Assembly (NCBI GenBank): GCA_017311185.1
Contig: JAESUZ010001724.1
Span: 186,001 to 250,000, forward strand
DNA length: 64,000 nt
Reading direction: 5' to 3'
Source: Proteles cristata cristata
Lineage: Eukaryota > Chordata > Mammalia > Carnivora > Hyaenidae
The notes under the pieces were generated by a model, which saw nothing but the letters and a program-made list of their open reading frames with translations, was not told the origin of the DNA and ran no database searches. This document shows, one piece after another, positions 43,301-53,172 of the stretch; position 1 is the stretch's first letter; every line of letters begins with the position of its first letter. Position numbers and translations under genes: made by a program.

Positions 43301-43584
43301 CCCTTAACAGGACTGGGATCTCAGTTTTAGGTTCCTAAAAATTTCCCCGCATCTTAAAATACACGCTGTGGCACGTCAACCATGGCTATCTCTGGGTGGT
43401 GAGTTGTATTTTCTTCTTTTGGCAAAACCGCGTTTTCTAAATTATCTTTGATGAATATGCATGAGTCTTTGTAAAAAAAAAAAAAAGTTTCCGCTTTTTA
43501 AAGAAGCCCCTGAGCTTTAAGCTGGAGAACCCTCCTGGGTTGCCATTTCGTTATCTGATGCTGACTTTCAGGAAGGTGGGTCAG

Positions 43585-43875
43585 GGTCAAGGTCTGGCTC
43601 TGCCAGTCAGTGGAAGACTCTCACCCTGGGACTTCACCTCTCTGCACCTCTGTTTTTCCTCATCAGTGACAAGGAGACCAGACCTTTTGCATCCGTGTCT
43701 CAGTCACCTTGGTGCCAGACCAAGGGCCAGGGACCATGGGGCTGAGCGTCTCACACATGTTAGCTCCGTTCACCTCCCCCGAAAGCCCGCAAGGTTGGAC
43801 CTTGAACCCAAGGAAGGAGCAGTAGCCTGTCCAAGCTCGTGTACATGGTAGGTGGTGAAACCGAGGCTAGACCCA
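43585..43875. mobile_element. Two MIR fragments in opposite orientation
   Basis: 43585-43690 reads plus ('ggctctgccagtcagtgg', 'cacctctgtttttcctcatc'). 43740-43875 reads minus ('agcctgtccaagctcgtgta', 'ggtggtgaaaccgaggctag'). Confidence 0.5.
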
Positions 43876-44500
43876 AAGATGATTCCTCCCCAAGGCGTTT
43901 AGTCTACACAGCCTAGTCCTGCTTCATGCCAGCCAGCAAGCGAAGGGCTCAGCAACAGTGGCTCTGCTCTTCCTGCCCACGGGGGGACTTTGCACAGGGT
44001 GCCCTTGAAAGACGGTGGAAGAAGTCTGCCTATGGCTGGCACCCTTGAGCTCCCTGAGCATGAAGGGTGTGTGGTATCCCTCTCGCTCTATCTTTCCAAG
44101 GGGCCCGGGATGAACCAGCAGAGTGACCGACATCTGCACTGGCTTGGGGCGCTGCCTTCCTTAACCCTCGCAGGCAGGGGCGAAAGGCCAGGTTCGGGGG
44201 GGACCAGCCTTCTGCAGAAGCAGGGCGGGAGGAGGCTTCGCTGACCGCAAAGGAGGAAAGAAGCCAATTGCAAGGCTCTGAAGAGGCTGCCCGGAGCTCC
44301 TCGGTCTTCTTTGCCCCTCCGTCTTGTGAAGCCCTTACCCTGCCCGCTCCAGGCTGAGGGTCGAGCACTAAAGCACGCGGTGCTCCCCCAAAGGCACCAT
44401 CAGCTCCAGGCCGTGACCCCACGGAGGCTGGGCTGCCAGAATGAGCAGGTGTTTTAGTACAAGTACCTTTGATGCAATATTTGGGACATACTTATACTTA
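43876..44500. other. GC-rich unassigned interval
   Basis: Opposite-strand frames of 84-130 codons overlap at 43990-44422 and share base-composition bias only. No domain or splice context. Confidence 0.35.
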
Positions 44501-44512
44501 AGAAGTTATTTG

Positions 44513-44727
44513 GGGCATCTGGGGGGCTCAGTCGCTTAAGTGTCCAACTTTAGCTCAGGTCATGATCTCACGGTTCGGGAATTCAAGCCCCGCGTCGGGC
44601 TCTGTGCTGACAGCATGGAGCCTGCTTTGGATCCTCTGTCCCTCTCTCTCTGCATCCCCTCCCCCTACGTGAGTGCACGCGCTGTCTCTCTCTCTCTCAA
44701 ACATAAATCAATCTTTGAAAAAAAGAA
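44513..44727 (+). mobile_element. Felid CAN-SINE
   Basis: 'ggggcatctggggggctcag' head, 'attcaagccccgcgtcggg', CT-rich body containing 'gtgagtgcacgcgctg', A-rich tail. Confidence 0.92.
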
Positions 44728-44999
44728 GATTATTATTTGTTGTTTCTTTGAAGTTCAAATTTAGCCAGGCATCCCTTATGTTACATAGCAGCCCCACATA
44801 AGGAAAAGGGCTGAGGGCCTCAGTGCTGGCCCTTCTCATGGCAATTCTGTCCAGACTGGGACACAGTGGCCCTTTCGTTTTGGCACTGGGACCTGAACCC
44901 TCGGCCTTTGCATCTTGTTAAAGACACATTTTTTAGCCCCTTTTCCTGTATAATATCCTCCCTTGGTTCCCCCATTAGCCAAGGCTAAAGGCTCAACTC

Positions 45000-45345
45000 C
45001 TCAGCCAAGTCTGCTGTATACCCTGCTGTGTCCCCAGGGCCCGGATACGGAGCGGGGCAGTGAGCACTGGCCGAATGGACAGATGAGCCGAGTCCACAAG
45101 AGAATGGGTCCCCTCCCTCCAGCCCCACTGCTTACCCCGCCTTCCCTGGAACGCCCTGCTGGGCGTCACACCCAACTTCCTTCACTCCCCCCACCCCGGC
45201 GCCCACCCTCACACTCACCATCACCCCCGCCCAGCTTCTACTCATCCTTCAATCTCAGCTTTCTTCTGACTTCTACCCTGGGTTCCAGAGTCAAAAGAAT
45301 GCCTTCCCACACTGAGCAGGCAGGCGATGGGGTCACACTGCTCTA
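45000..45345 (+). mobile_element. Possible L2-derived sequence
   Basis: 'ctgctgtgtccccagggccc' and 'ctactcatccttcaatctca' resemble L2 phrases, but the order is unclear. Pyrimidine-rich from 45110 to 45260. Tentative. Confidence 0.3.
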
Positions 45346-45655
45346 AGTGCTATGGGGTGTCAAGCCTCCGGACGTCAGGGTGAGGTGAGCAGTTCCTACT
45401 ACAGATCACCTTCGTGCTGTCATGAAGGGAGAGGCCAGGACTCCAGTCCCGAGGTCTGGCTCCCAGCCCACACTTGCACCAGCTCCCCTCTTAACTTCCT
45501 GTGTATAGGACTTTCCACCCTGGAAAGTCCACTCCGGTCGCCTGTTTGTTAGTCTGCCCCTGGCACTGCCCATGCACCCAGTGAGGGGAAGGCGGCATCT
45601 TGCTCCCTGCAGAACCCCTGCACCTGTCATGGACCAGGTCTGGTAATAAGAATAT
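45346..45655. other. Unassigned non-coding interval
   Basis: Moderately GC-rich, nothing recognised. Confidence 0.3.
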
Positions 45656-45660
45656 CAATC

Positions 45661-45865
45661 GGGGCGCCTGGGTGGCTCAGTCGGTTAAGCGTCTGACTTC
45701 AGCTCAGGTCACGATCTCACGGTTCATGGGTTCGAGCCCCGCATCGGGCTCTGTGCTGACAGCTCAGAGCCTGAAGCCTGCTTCCAATTCTGTGTCTCCC
45801 TCTCTCTCTCTGCCCCTCCCCTGCTCATGCTGTCTCTCTCTCTTTCTCTCTCTCTAAATTAAAAA
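45661..45865 (+). mobile_element. Felid CAN-SINE
   Basis: Close to the common felid form: 'ggggcgcctgggtggctcag', 'gggttcgagccccgcatcgg', 'gctctgtgctgacagctcag', short A-rich tail. An imperfect 'aagaatatcaa' / 'aagaaaatcaa' duplication (45648-45658 and 45866-45876). Confidence 0.95.
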
Positions 45866-45904
45866 AAGAAAATCAACATTTACTGGGTGCTATGTTCCAG
45901 GCAC

Positions 45905-46100
45905 TTTTATTATTTTTGAAAAACAGAGAGAGTACGAGCAAGGAGGGGCAGAGAGAGAGGGAGACAGAGAATCCCAAGTGGCCTCTGCACTGTCAGCACA
46001 GAGCCTGACGCGGGGCTTGAACTCATGAACGGTGTCATCATGACCTGAGTCAAAATCAAGTCAGACACTTAACACACTGAGCCCCCCAGACGCCGCCCCC
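45905..46100 (-). mobile_element. CAN-SINE, older
   Basis: Reverse copy: 'ttttattatttttgaaaaac', 'cactgtcagcacagagcctg', head 'gccccccagacgccgcccc'. It stands tail to tail with the copy ending at 45865. Confidence 0.9.
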
Positions 46101-46270
46101 AGATACTTTCTAAACGTTTTATGTGCTTCATTCCATTTCCATGACAATCTCTTAAGTTATAAGTACTCTTATTACCCCCCCTTCACAGATGAAGCAGCTG
46201 AGGCCCAGAGAGGTCAAGGCAGCAGCCCAAGCCTCACAGCCAGTCACAGATCTGACAGCCAAACTCGCTG
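46101..46270 (-). mobile_element. MIR SINE fragment
   Basis: 'ttccatttccatgacaatct', 'tacccccccttcacagatga' and 'gctgaggcccagagaggtca' form a reverse MIR. Confidence 0.7.
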
Positions 46271-46730
46271 ATGCGGCTGAGTGAATAAAGGAGCTTTTCT
46301 AGAGGCTTAACAAGATCCCGGGAATGAGCTGGTGAAATACAGGGGGTTATTGTGGACGTGAGGAAAGAGGCACAGAGGCGCCCCACGCCAAATCGCCTCT
46401 GGACAGACCACACTCCCCAGCCCAGGCAGCCAGGACCAGCTGCCCTCACACCCTTAAAGGGTTCTGAGATCCTGAACACTTATCTAATACTTGATCCTGT
46501 TTGATGTTCATAAATAACCATAGTCACGGTAGCTGATTTTAGGGGGAACATGTGGTCTGCCCGCCGAGTGCTCCAAAAGCCCCCTGCCACCAAACTTGCA
46601 GCTGGGACCTCAGTTCATCAAAGACATTCAAACCAGGAAAGCGGCTCTCCGAGGCCGTGTGCCTCCTTGGCGACAGAGCTGGGATCTGACAGCCAGCCTT
46701 GGAACGAGGGCTTCCATCTATGAACAAGCG
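46271..46730. other. Unassigned non-coding interval
   Basis: No exon or repeat recognised. Confidence 0.3.
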
Positions 46731-46731
46731 A

Positions 46732-46943
46732 GGTGTCTGGGTGGCTCACTCAGTTAAGCTTCTGACTCTTGATTTTGGCTCCGGCCATGATCTCACGGTG
46801 AGTTCGAGCCCCACCTTGGGCTCCGTGCTGATGACGCAGAGCCTGTTTGGGATTCCCTCTCTCCCTCTCTCTCTCTGCCCCTCCCGTGCTCATGCTCTCA
46901 GTCCCTCTCTTTCTCAAAATAAAATAAAACTTTTTTTAAAAAG
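46732..46943 (+). mobile_element. CAN-SINE, older
   Basis: 'gaggtgtctgggtggctcac' head, a small deletion before box B ('tctcacggtgagttcgagcc'), 'ttgggctccgtgctgatgac', CT-rich body, A/T tail. Confidence 0.92.
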
Positions 46944-47224
46944 CCATGTTAGAAACTGCAACTGTGAAATTCTGTGCAAGGCATGCCTCAGGGAGGGAAG
47001 GTGGCCCCCTCTTTCGCTGCAGGGCACATCTCCCTGGGGAAAGGCCATGATAGCTTCCCTGGCTGTCCCCAGAGCCAGCCATGAACCATCAGGAAGCTGC
47101 AGTTCTTACCAGAAGGATCTCTAACAAAACTGATTTACTTCCACTCATCCTACGCTTCCCAAGACAACGGTCCAGGCCACCTGAAATAAAAGTTCCTTCA
47201 TTGCTTTTCTTTCATTAACTGGTG

Positions 47225-47690
47225 GCCAGTGAACACCAGTGCTGGGTGCTGGGCACCTATGAGTTATCAGGATCAAGCCAGAGCTCACGCTGGTGTGGGG
47301 AGAAAGTCAAGAATACCGGAAAATAAATGCCTGGGCCATGATGCACCAATGATGTACATGCAGGGATGTATGGGAGCCATAGAAGGTGCCCCAGCCCACC
47401 TGGAGGGAACAGAAAATAAAACCTGGGATGAAGCATGGAGGATAAGTAGGCATCAGCCGAGAGGAGATGGGTGGGAAGAAGGAGGGTCAGAGGGGCAGCA
47501 GTAAGGCCAGGCGGTAAGCATGGGGGAAGCCTGCCCCTCAGCCCCCAGAGCATGGATGGTACAGTGGGGGCTGGGGAAAGCCTGGGCAGGCGGGGTGCAG
47601 ACTTGACACTGAGGACAAAGGGAAGCCATGAAAGACAGGTGCAGGGACACATTTTTTGCTCTCTGGAGATCCAGGGCTCCCTGGCCTTTC
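47225..47690 (+). mobile_element. Possible L2 LINE relic
   Basis: 'gtgctgggtgctgggcacct' and later G/A-rich text including 'gaggagatgggtgggaagaa' resemble L2 internal 3' sequence. Overlapping opposite frames of 90-157 codons are not supported as genes. Confidence 0.3.
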
Positions 47691-48125
47691 CTGGCCACCG
47701 GCAGCTGGGGATGGGGGGTAACGGGGCTTGTGGCTGCTTCTAGGTGCGGCCAACAGGCTGTGAGCGTAAGGGAGACATGTCCCTTCCAGGCTGAAGCACC
47801 TAAATCACAGGGCGTGGGCCTGCAGGCCTCCTCACTGCCGTGGGAGGAGCCACATGAAAGATGGGAGCAGTCGGGGCTGTGAGTTGCCATTCCGCAGGGA
47901 GCCCCCTGGAGGGGTGCCGCATCCACAGAGGCCTCATGTGAGCGGGCAGTAAACTCTGGGTTCGGCCGCCGAGGTTCTGAGGTTCATTTCTAGAAGCACA
48001 AGCATGGTAGAGCGAGTCTAGACTGATGAAACCCAGGATACGACTTCCTCGGTGATGCAGGGTCAGGGAGACGCATTGGTTAGACAAGCTTAATAGGTGG
48101 CAAAGGTTGGATCCGAAATACTTGG
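47691..48125. other. Unassigned non-coding interval
   Basis: Nothing recognised. Confidence 0.3.
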
Positions 48126-48129
48126 GCTT

Positions 48130-48365
48130 GGGGGCGCCCGGGAGGCTCAGTTGGTTAAGCCTCCTACTCTGGATTTCAGCTCAGGTCAAGATCTCACAGT
48201 TCATGGGTTTGAGCCCCGCGTTAGGCTCTGTGCTGACAGCTGGGAGCCTGGAGCCTGTTTCAGATTCTGTGTCTCCCTCTCTCTGCTCCTTCCCCGCACA
48301 TACTCTTATCTTTGTCTCTCTTTCTCAAAAATAAACATTTTTTTTGAAAAAGACAAAAAAAAAAA
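48130..48365 (+). mobile_element. Felid CAN-SINE
   Basis: 'gggggcgcccgggaggctca' head, 'gggtttgagccccgcgttag', CT-rich body, two-part A-rich tail to about 48365. Confidence 0.92.
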
Positions 48366-48734
48366 AAGGATAGTATTTTGGTTTGCAGTAACACCTGCAA
48401 TGGGTTCATGCCCCCTGGGATTTGACCCTGGTCTCTCTTCCATGGGCTGAAATTTCTGTCTCGTGCATTGTGGTCACTCGGTGACTACGTAAGCGGTGGC
48501 AGCAAGAGAAGCCTGGGGACTCCAGGCAGCCCCGACTCAGCCCCTCAGAAACCGACGGGAAGACCGTCAGGGCTTGTGCGCTCACGGACCCCCCTCATGC
48601 CATGGTGGACCGCCAACCCCCAGCCAGCACCTTTCTCCCCCGCCTCCGGCACCCCAGTGTGGGATGTGCTCCATCCCGGCCACTGGACGGGCGGGTCTCT
48701 CAGAGGCTGCTAGAAAAGAGGTCTTCTCAGATCA
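48366..48734. other. Unassigned non-coding interval
   Basis: Proline-rich chance frames (e.g. around 48602-48700) in C-rich DNA, no domain. Confidence 0.3.
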
Positions 48735-48747
48735 AAAGACACAGGCT

Positions 48748-48886
48748 GGGCAACGGGTGGCCAACTCTTGATGTCACCTCGGGTCACAATCTCAAGGCTC
48801 TGCACCGACAGCGTGGAACCTGCCTGGGATTCTCTCTCTCTTTCTCTCCCTGCGCCCCCCGCCCCCCTCACTCTCTCAAAATAAAT
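48748..48886 (+). mobile_element. Internally shortened CAN-SINE
   Basis: About 139 bp: 'gggcaacgggtggccaactc', 'gtcacaatctcaaggctctg', 'gaacctgcctgggattctct', tail 'aataaat'. Duplication 'aaagacacaggct' / 'aaagacccaggct' (48735-48747 and 48887-48899). The box-B segment is deleted. Confidence 0.9.
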
Positions 48887-48899
48887 AAAGACCCAGGCT

Positions 48900-49356
48900 T
48901 GCAAAGAGAGAGCCTCTCGCCCATGATCCTACTCCCTCCCTGGGAGGCATCTGGGGAAAGTCTGGGTCCCTGTGACTCTTACAGCACAAGGTATCCTTAT
49001 ACTTTGGTCTCTGAATTTCTTATTAGAAGAGCAAACGTTGTAACCTCTTTTGCTGCTGCAAACAGGGTTTTTGCGACTGGTAGCCTAACACACCCTAATG
49101 AACATGCTTTTCTCCTTTACACATGTGATTGATCGACAGCGTACATGGTTCACTCAGCCCCGAGAGGGTGGGTACTGATGAGGCTCAAAAAAAAAAAAAA
49201 AAAGCAGCCGGCTTCCTCTGCAGGCTGTTTGTCCCACGCACCTCGGGTATGTCTGAAACCTGAGGACAGAGGAGCCCGAGCTCTGGGGTCTGCATCTCCT
49301 GAGTCCAGGTCGCCGGGCAGCACGCCTGCAGGTCACGGGCATTCTAGGTCTGTGTT
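48900..49356. other. Unassigned; possible old LTR-like piece
   Basis: 'tttttgcgactggtagccta' and 'aacacaccctaatgaacatg' (49065-49105) hint at an old retroelement. An A16 run lies at 49186-49203. GC-rich after that. Confidence 0.25.
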
Positions 49357-49372
49357 AAGAACTGCACAGCCT

Positions 49373-49597
49373 ATGGGGCGCCTGGGTGGCTTAGTCGGTT
49401 AAGCGTCCGACTTTCGCTTAGGTCATGATCTCGCGGTTCGTGGGTTCGAGCCCCGCGTCGGGCTCTGTGCTGACTGCCAGCTCTGAGCCTGGAGCCTGTT
49501 TCAGTCTGTGACTCCCTCTCTCTCTGACCCTCCCTGCTCACGCTCTCTCTCTCTCTCCTAGAAATAAATAAAAATATTTAAAAAAAAAAAAAAAAAA
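49373..49597 (+). mobile_element. Felid CAN-SINE, young 'cttag' subtype
   Basis: Nearly identical to the copy at 190: 'ggggcgcctgggtggcttag', 'gactttcgcttaggtcatga', 'gctgactgccagctctgag', long pure A tail. 16-bp duplication with one mismatch, 'aagaactgcacagcct' / 'aagaaccgcacagcct' (49357-49372 and 49598-49613). Confidence 0.96.
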
Positions 49598-49764
49598 AAG
49601 AACCGCACAGCCTCACCCCTGTACCTGTGGCTGATCTGACACCAGCTACTTCACTTCCCAAATCTCCCGTGCTGCACTCAGCGTTCAGTCCCCCCCTCCC
49701 CTCCTCCGCCGCCACCTGCGAAGGGAGATTCGTGGGCAGGTATAATCATTACCAATGTTTTATG

Positions 49765-50110
49765 TGTCCTCGGGGGGGCAGCCAGAACTGAGGAGGGGAG
49801 GTGGCTGCTCTAGCCTTCCATAAACGCACCCCTGCTCCCCATGCACCTGGCCCGTGGTCACCCTCCTCTCCACATCAACAAACAGAACTCTGAGCCCAGC
49901 AGACGACACACTAGGTTTCTCGTTATTTGGTCTTATCTCACAGATGCTAACCTTAAATTCATAGATGGGACGAGTGGAAGGGACCTCAGGAGGTAGGGGG
50001 CCCAGAGTATTCATTTTACAGACAGGAAGCCTGAGAAGGTGGAGAGGAGAGAAGGTGGAGCTGGCTCGTGCTGTGACTTAGAGACAAAGTCAGAACTGAG
50101 ACAAAGCCCC
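49765..50110 (-). mobile_element. MIR-like fragments
   Basis: 'ttcattttacagacaggaag', 'cctgagaaggtggagagg' and 'ctgtgacttagagacaaag' give a reverse MIR core at about 50000-50105. The left part is less clear. Confidence 0.5.
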
Positions 50111-50925
50111 ATGCTTTGAAAAATCTCTTAAACATAAAGCGTGTCTCACGCTTGTGGCCGAGGGCACATGCCTTCCCCCGCACCTGAGGAGTCCAGGGAC
50201 ATGCCCAGCTGGATCCTGCAGGTTAAGAGATCTCTGGATTCTCCATCTCCTGGCCCTGCTGACTTCCACGCTGCTGGCGGACGGGGTCTCCCCATGAGCT
50301 GGCGGATGGCCCTCGGCATCTCCGGGCTCACACCCACACACCTCTACACACCCAGAGGGAAGAAAGTGTCTACCAAATGCCCAGGGCTGACTCACCTCCG
50401 AACACCTCTATCTGTGGCCCTCCCCGAGCCAAGCGCTTGAACAGGAGTGAGGGGGGCCCTTCAAGGGCACCTGGTGCTGTGATCAGAAGAGGGGATGGGG
50501 TTCACAAACATCAGATGTCCTCCACTGTAAGCACTATGTATTCTAGTCTTTGTGTTGCCTAAGCCCCTAGAACCAATGACTGCCACGTATGAATAAACAA
50601 GAAGAATGAATGAATGGTGTTTTGTAAACAGTTACTGACGTGCTGATCCACTAGCACCACGCACTCGCTCTAAAAAGCCCCAGGGGCCTCCTGATCTCAC
50701 CCCACACTCCCCCACCCCCAAGTGCCCTGCAAGACACCGGACAAGCCCATGAGTAGATGAGGCAGGAAGCTGCCTATTTCAATCATTCTAATGAATCAAG
50801 AAAGCCCCCTGCCCAGGGCTGGCCCAAAGCTCCTTCGCCAGGCACTCCCCACCGTGACAGGATCCCCAACTTTAGCAGCATAAACACTACAACAGAGTAA
50901 AGAACAGAGGTTTCCAGACCCAATA
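50111..50925. other. Unassigned non-coding interval
   Basis: Overlapping frames on both strands at 50090-50440 without domains. 50540-50620 resembles an L2 or MIR end ('gaataaacaagaagaatgaa'). Confidence 0.35.
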
Positions 50926-50929
50926 GAAC

Positions 50930-51340
50930 AGACCCAGGTTCAAACCCTAGCTCCGCCCCTTAGTAGCAGAGCATCCTGCACATTCTGTTCCCATTCTGTT
51001 CTGTTCTGTCCTTATCCATAAGGTGGGCATAATTACAGGGGCACCTGGGTGGCTCAGTCAGTTAAACATCTGACTTCGGCTCAGGTCATGATCTTGAGCT
51101 CTGTGCTGACAGCTCGGAGCCTGGAGCCTGCTTTGGATTCTGTGTCTGCCTCTCTCTCTGTCTCTCCCCTGCTCACGCTATCTCTCTGTCTCTCTCTTTA
51201 TCTCTCTCTGAAAACATAAACATTTTTTTAAAAGTAGGCATAATCATAGAACCTACCTAGGGGAGTCAGGTGAGGGTCAGGCGATGCAGGGAAGCCCCTG
51301 GTACGGTCCTTGGGACACTTCATGGGTGGCCACTATTGGC
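50930..51340 (+). mobile_element. MIR SINE split by a CAN-SINE
   Basis: 'caggttcaaaccctagctcc' and 'cttatccataaggtgggcat' before the insertion and 'agaacctacctaggggag' after it form one plus-strand MIR. 'attctgttc' is repeated at about 50980-51010. Confidence 0.65.
51034..51233 (+). mobile_element. CAN-SINE lacking box B, nested in a MIR
   Basis: 'ggggcacctgggtggctcag' head, then 'gtcatgatcttgagctctgtg': the segment with 'gggttcgagccc' is deleted. 12-bp duplication 'ggtgggcataat' / 'agtaggcataat' (51022-51033 and 51234-51245). Confidence 0.93.
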
Positions 51341-51509
51341 TGTTCTGGGTCCCAGAGGACCACTCTTAACCCAACGACATCCAACGGATTTATCAGATAA
51401 GCACTTGCTCTCAAGAGCGGACCCCTCTGGGGACTACCGTGATAATAAGGAGGGGGAGGGGGTCCCGGGTAGGAGAAAAGCAAACCCACGAGAATAGCAT
51501 CATTTCCAA

Positions 51510-51665
51510 AGGACCTTCTGCAAACACTCGCTCCATCCTCCCAATAATCTTGATGTACAGCCTGCTATTGTTCCCCTTTTACAGACGAGGAAAGCCGAGG
51601 CTCAGAAAGCCCAAGTCATCTACGTGCACCTCTACTGCATCTACACAGCTAGATGTCCCCAAGAG
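51510..51665 (-). mobile_element. MIR SINE fragment
   Basis: 'ttgttccccttttacagacg', 'aggaaagccgaggctcagaa' and 'ctacacagctagatg' form a reverse MIR core. 51795-51860 holds a short plus-strand MIR piece ('gccacttcctgctgtgacct'). Confidence 0.65.
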
Positions 51666-51889
51666 CAGAACGCTAGCTACCGTCCTTACCACGTAAGGTC
51701 TGCTCCCACTCAGGGGGCCACTCTCCTCTCCGGGGGAGAAGCCCTCCGACACGCATGGCGCTAGTGCTGGGCTGCTCACAGCCCCCTTCTCCCCCATTTG
51801 GAAAGTCTGCCACTTCCTGCTGTGACCTGGGACGAGCAACTAAGGCACTCTGAGCGCCCCCTCCTTCTCTGTGGAGTTGGGGTGACAGT

Positions 51890-52660
51890 GGGGCCTTCCC
51901 CATAGGCGGCTGTGTGCCGAAGCGGGGCGAGAGGTCGCCCACCCCCCTGCGCCCATCACTTCCAACCCGAGCGGGTCCCTGAGCCGGAACAGCTGCGAGC
52001 GATCTAGCCCCGCCCTCCTTCGGCAGGGTCACGTGACCCAAGTCCATCCAATCACGGCGCCCCAACCGCCCCATCCGGGCCCTGCAGGAGCTTCGGGGCA
52101 AGACCTCTCCTTCCGCAGGAGGGGCTAAATATGGCGGCTGGCGGCCACGCCCCCCACGTGCAGCTGGGGGCGGAGTCAGACCCGCCGAACGAGGAGGGCG
52201 GGGAGTGGGGGGGAAAGGGGGTTCCCCCAAAGAAAACGGAGCTGCTGTTTCCGGAAGAAGCGGGAATGTGGGCTGGGTTGGCCAGAGCGACAGACGGCCA
52301 TCACGGTCATCGGCAGGTTCTAGGAACCGAGCTGACACGTGGCCAAGTATCAGACCCCGGGGTCCTGGTGATCCGTGTTGCTCAGGCTACGTCCCGGTCT
52401 CTGGGAATTCAGTCCCCAGCTTGGATGCGGGGCTCAGATCATTGAAGTTTTATTGGCAACTCACCGCTCTCTTGCTGACCCTGTATTTTGTCAGGATACT
52501 TCTTGGGCTTTGCTTTCGCCCGGCAGCGGCCCCCGGGGCTCTGCTGTAAACAGAAGGTGGGATGTAGATGCGCCAGGGGCAGCGGAAGTGCGGCGGGGGG
52601 GTCGCGGAAGCGGCTGTGCACATGCTGGGGGGGCGGGGGGGGAGCTTGAGTGTCCCTGCG
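51890..52660. promoter_or_regulatory. CpG island, probable RNA polymerase II promoter
   Basis: By eye about 30 CpG dinucleotides lie in 51900-52202, far above the rest of the window. Motifs: the perfect palindrome 'gggtcacgtgaccc' (52026-52039), CCAATCA (52048-52054), a YY1-type 'aatatggcggc' (52128-52138), GC boxes, an ETS site CCGGAAG (52251-52257) and an E2F-like GCGGGAA (52260-52266). CACGTG occurs three times (52030, 52155, 52336). The YY1 motif contains an ATG (52131) with A at -3 and G at +4. It opens a 104-codon frame with no recognised domain. Transcription toward plus is my preferred reading, but no splice donor is convincing. Confidence 0.65.
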
Positions 52661-52983
52661 GGTGCGCCTCCGTCACTGCTGCCCTCCCGCAGCGCTTGCT
52701 GCGAATGACCTGCTACTGCCAGGCCAGCTCGGCACCTGGTCCCGTCCTTCCTCCCTCTTCAGTCCGCCTCGGATCCCCCTCTTGGCTCCCCCTTCCTCTT
52801 CTCTGACCCCATCCACCTGTGTTGATTGCTGTTAACTTGCGAATAAGTCTTCACATCTAGTCGCGGAAGCTCTCCCACTTTGTCATCCTCCTCGCGACTG
52901 GGTCGGTTGTTCCTGGACATTTACATTTTCATATAAATCGAGGACTCGGCTTGTCAATTTACACACATACACACACCCCTGTT
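52661..52983. other. Pyrimidine-rich flank of the CpG island
   Basis: C/T-rich then AT-rich; no exon recognised. Confidence 0.3.
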
Positions 52984-52999
52984 AAGATTGTGAGGGACT

Positions 53000-53156
53000 C
53001 ACAGTTCGTGGGTTCGAGCCCCGCGTCGGGCTCTGTGCTGACAGCTCAGAGCCTGGAGCCTGTTTCAGATTCTGTGTCTCCCTCTCTCTCTGACCCTCCT
53101 CGCTCATGCTGTCCCTCTCTCTCTTTCTCTCAGAAAAAAAAAAAAACATTAAAAAA
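53000..53156 (+). mobile_element. 5'-truncated CAN-SINE
   Basis: Starts at 'cacagttcgtgggttcgag', i.e. without the first part of the element (box A), and runs through 'gctctgtgctgacagctcag' to an A-rich tail. Perfect 16-bp duplication 'aagattgtgagggact' at 52984-52999 and 53157-53172 shows that it integrated in truncated form. Confidence 0.95.
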
Positions 53157-53172
53157 AAGATTGTGAGGGACT

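Noticed and set aside
47453..47926. 157-codon minus frame with opposite overlapping plus frames
   Set aside because: Proline/serine/glycine-rich composition, probable L2-derived DNA, no domain.
48602..49132. 176-codon plus-strand frame
   Set aside because: It crosses a CAN-SINE fragment (48748-48886); no homology recognised.
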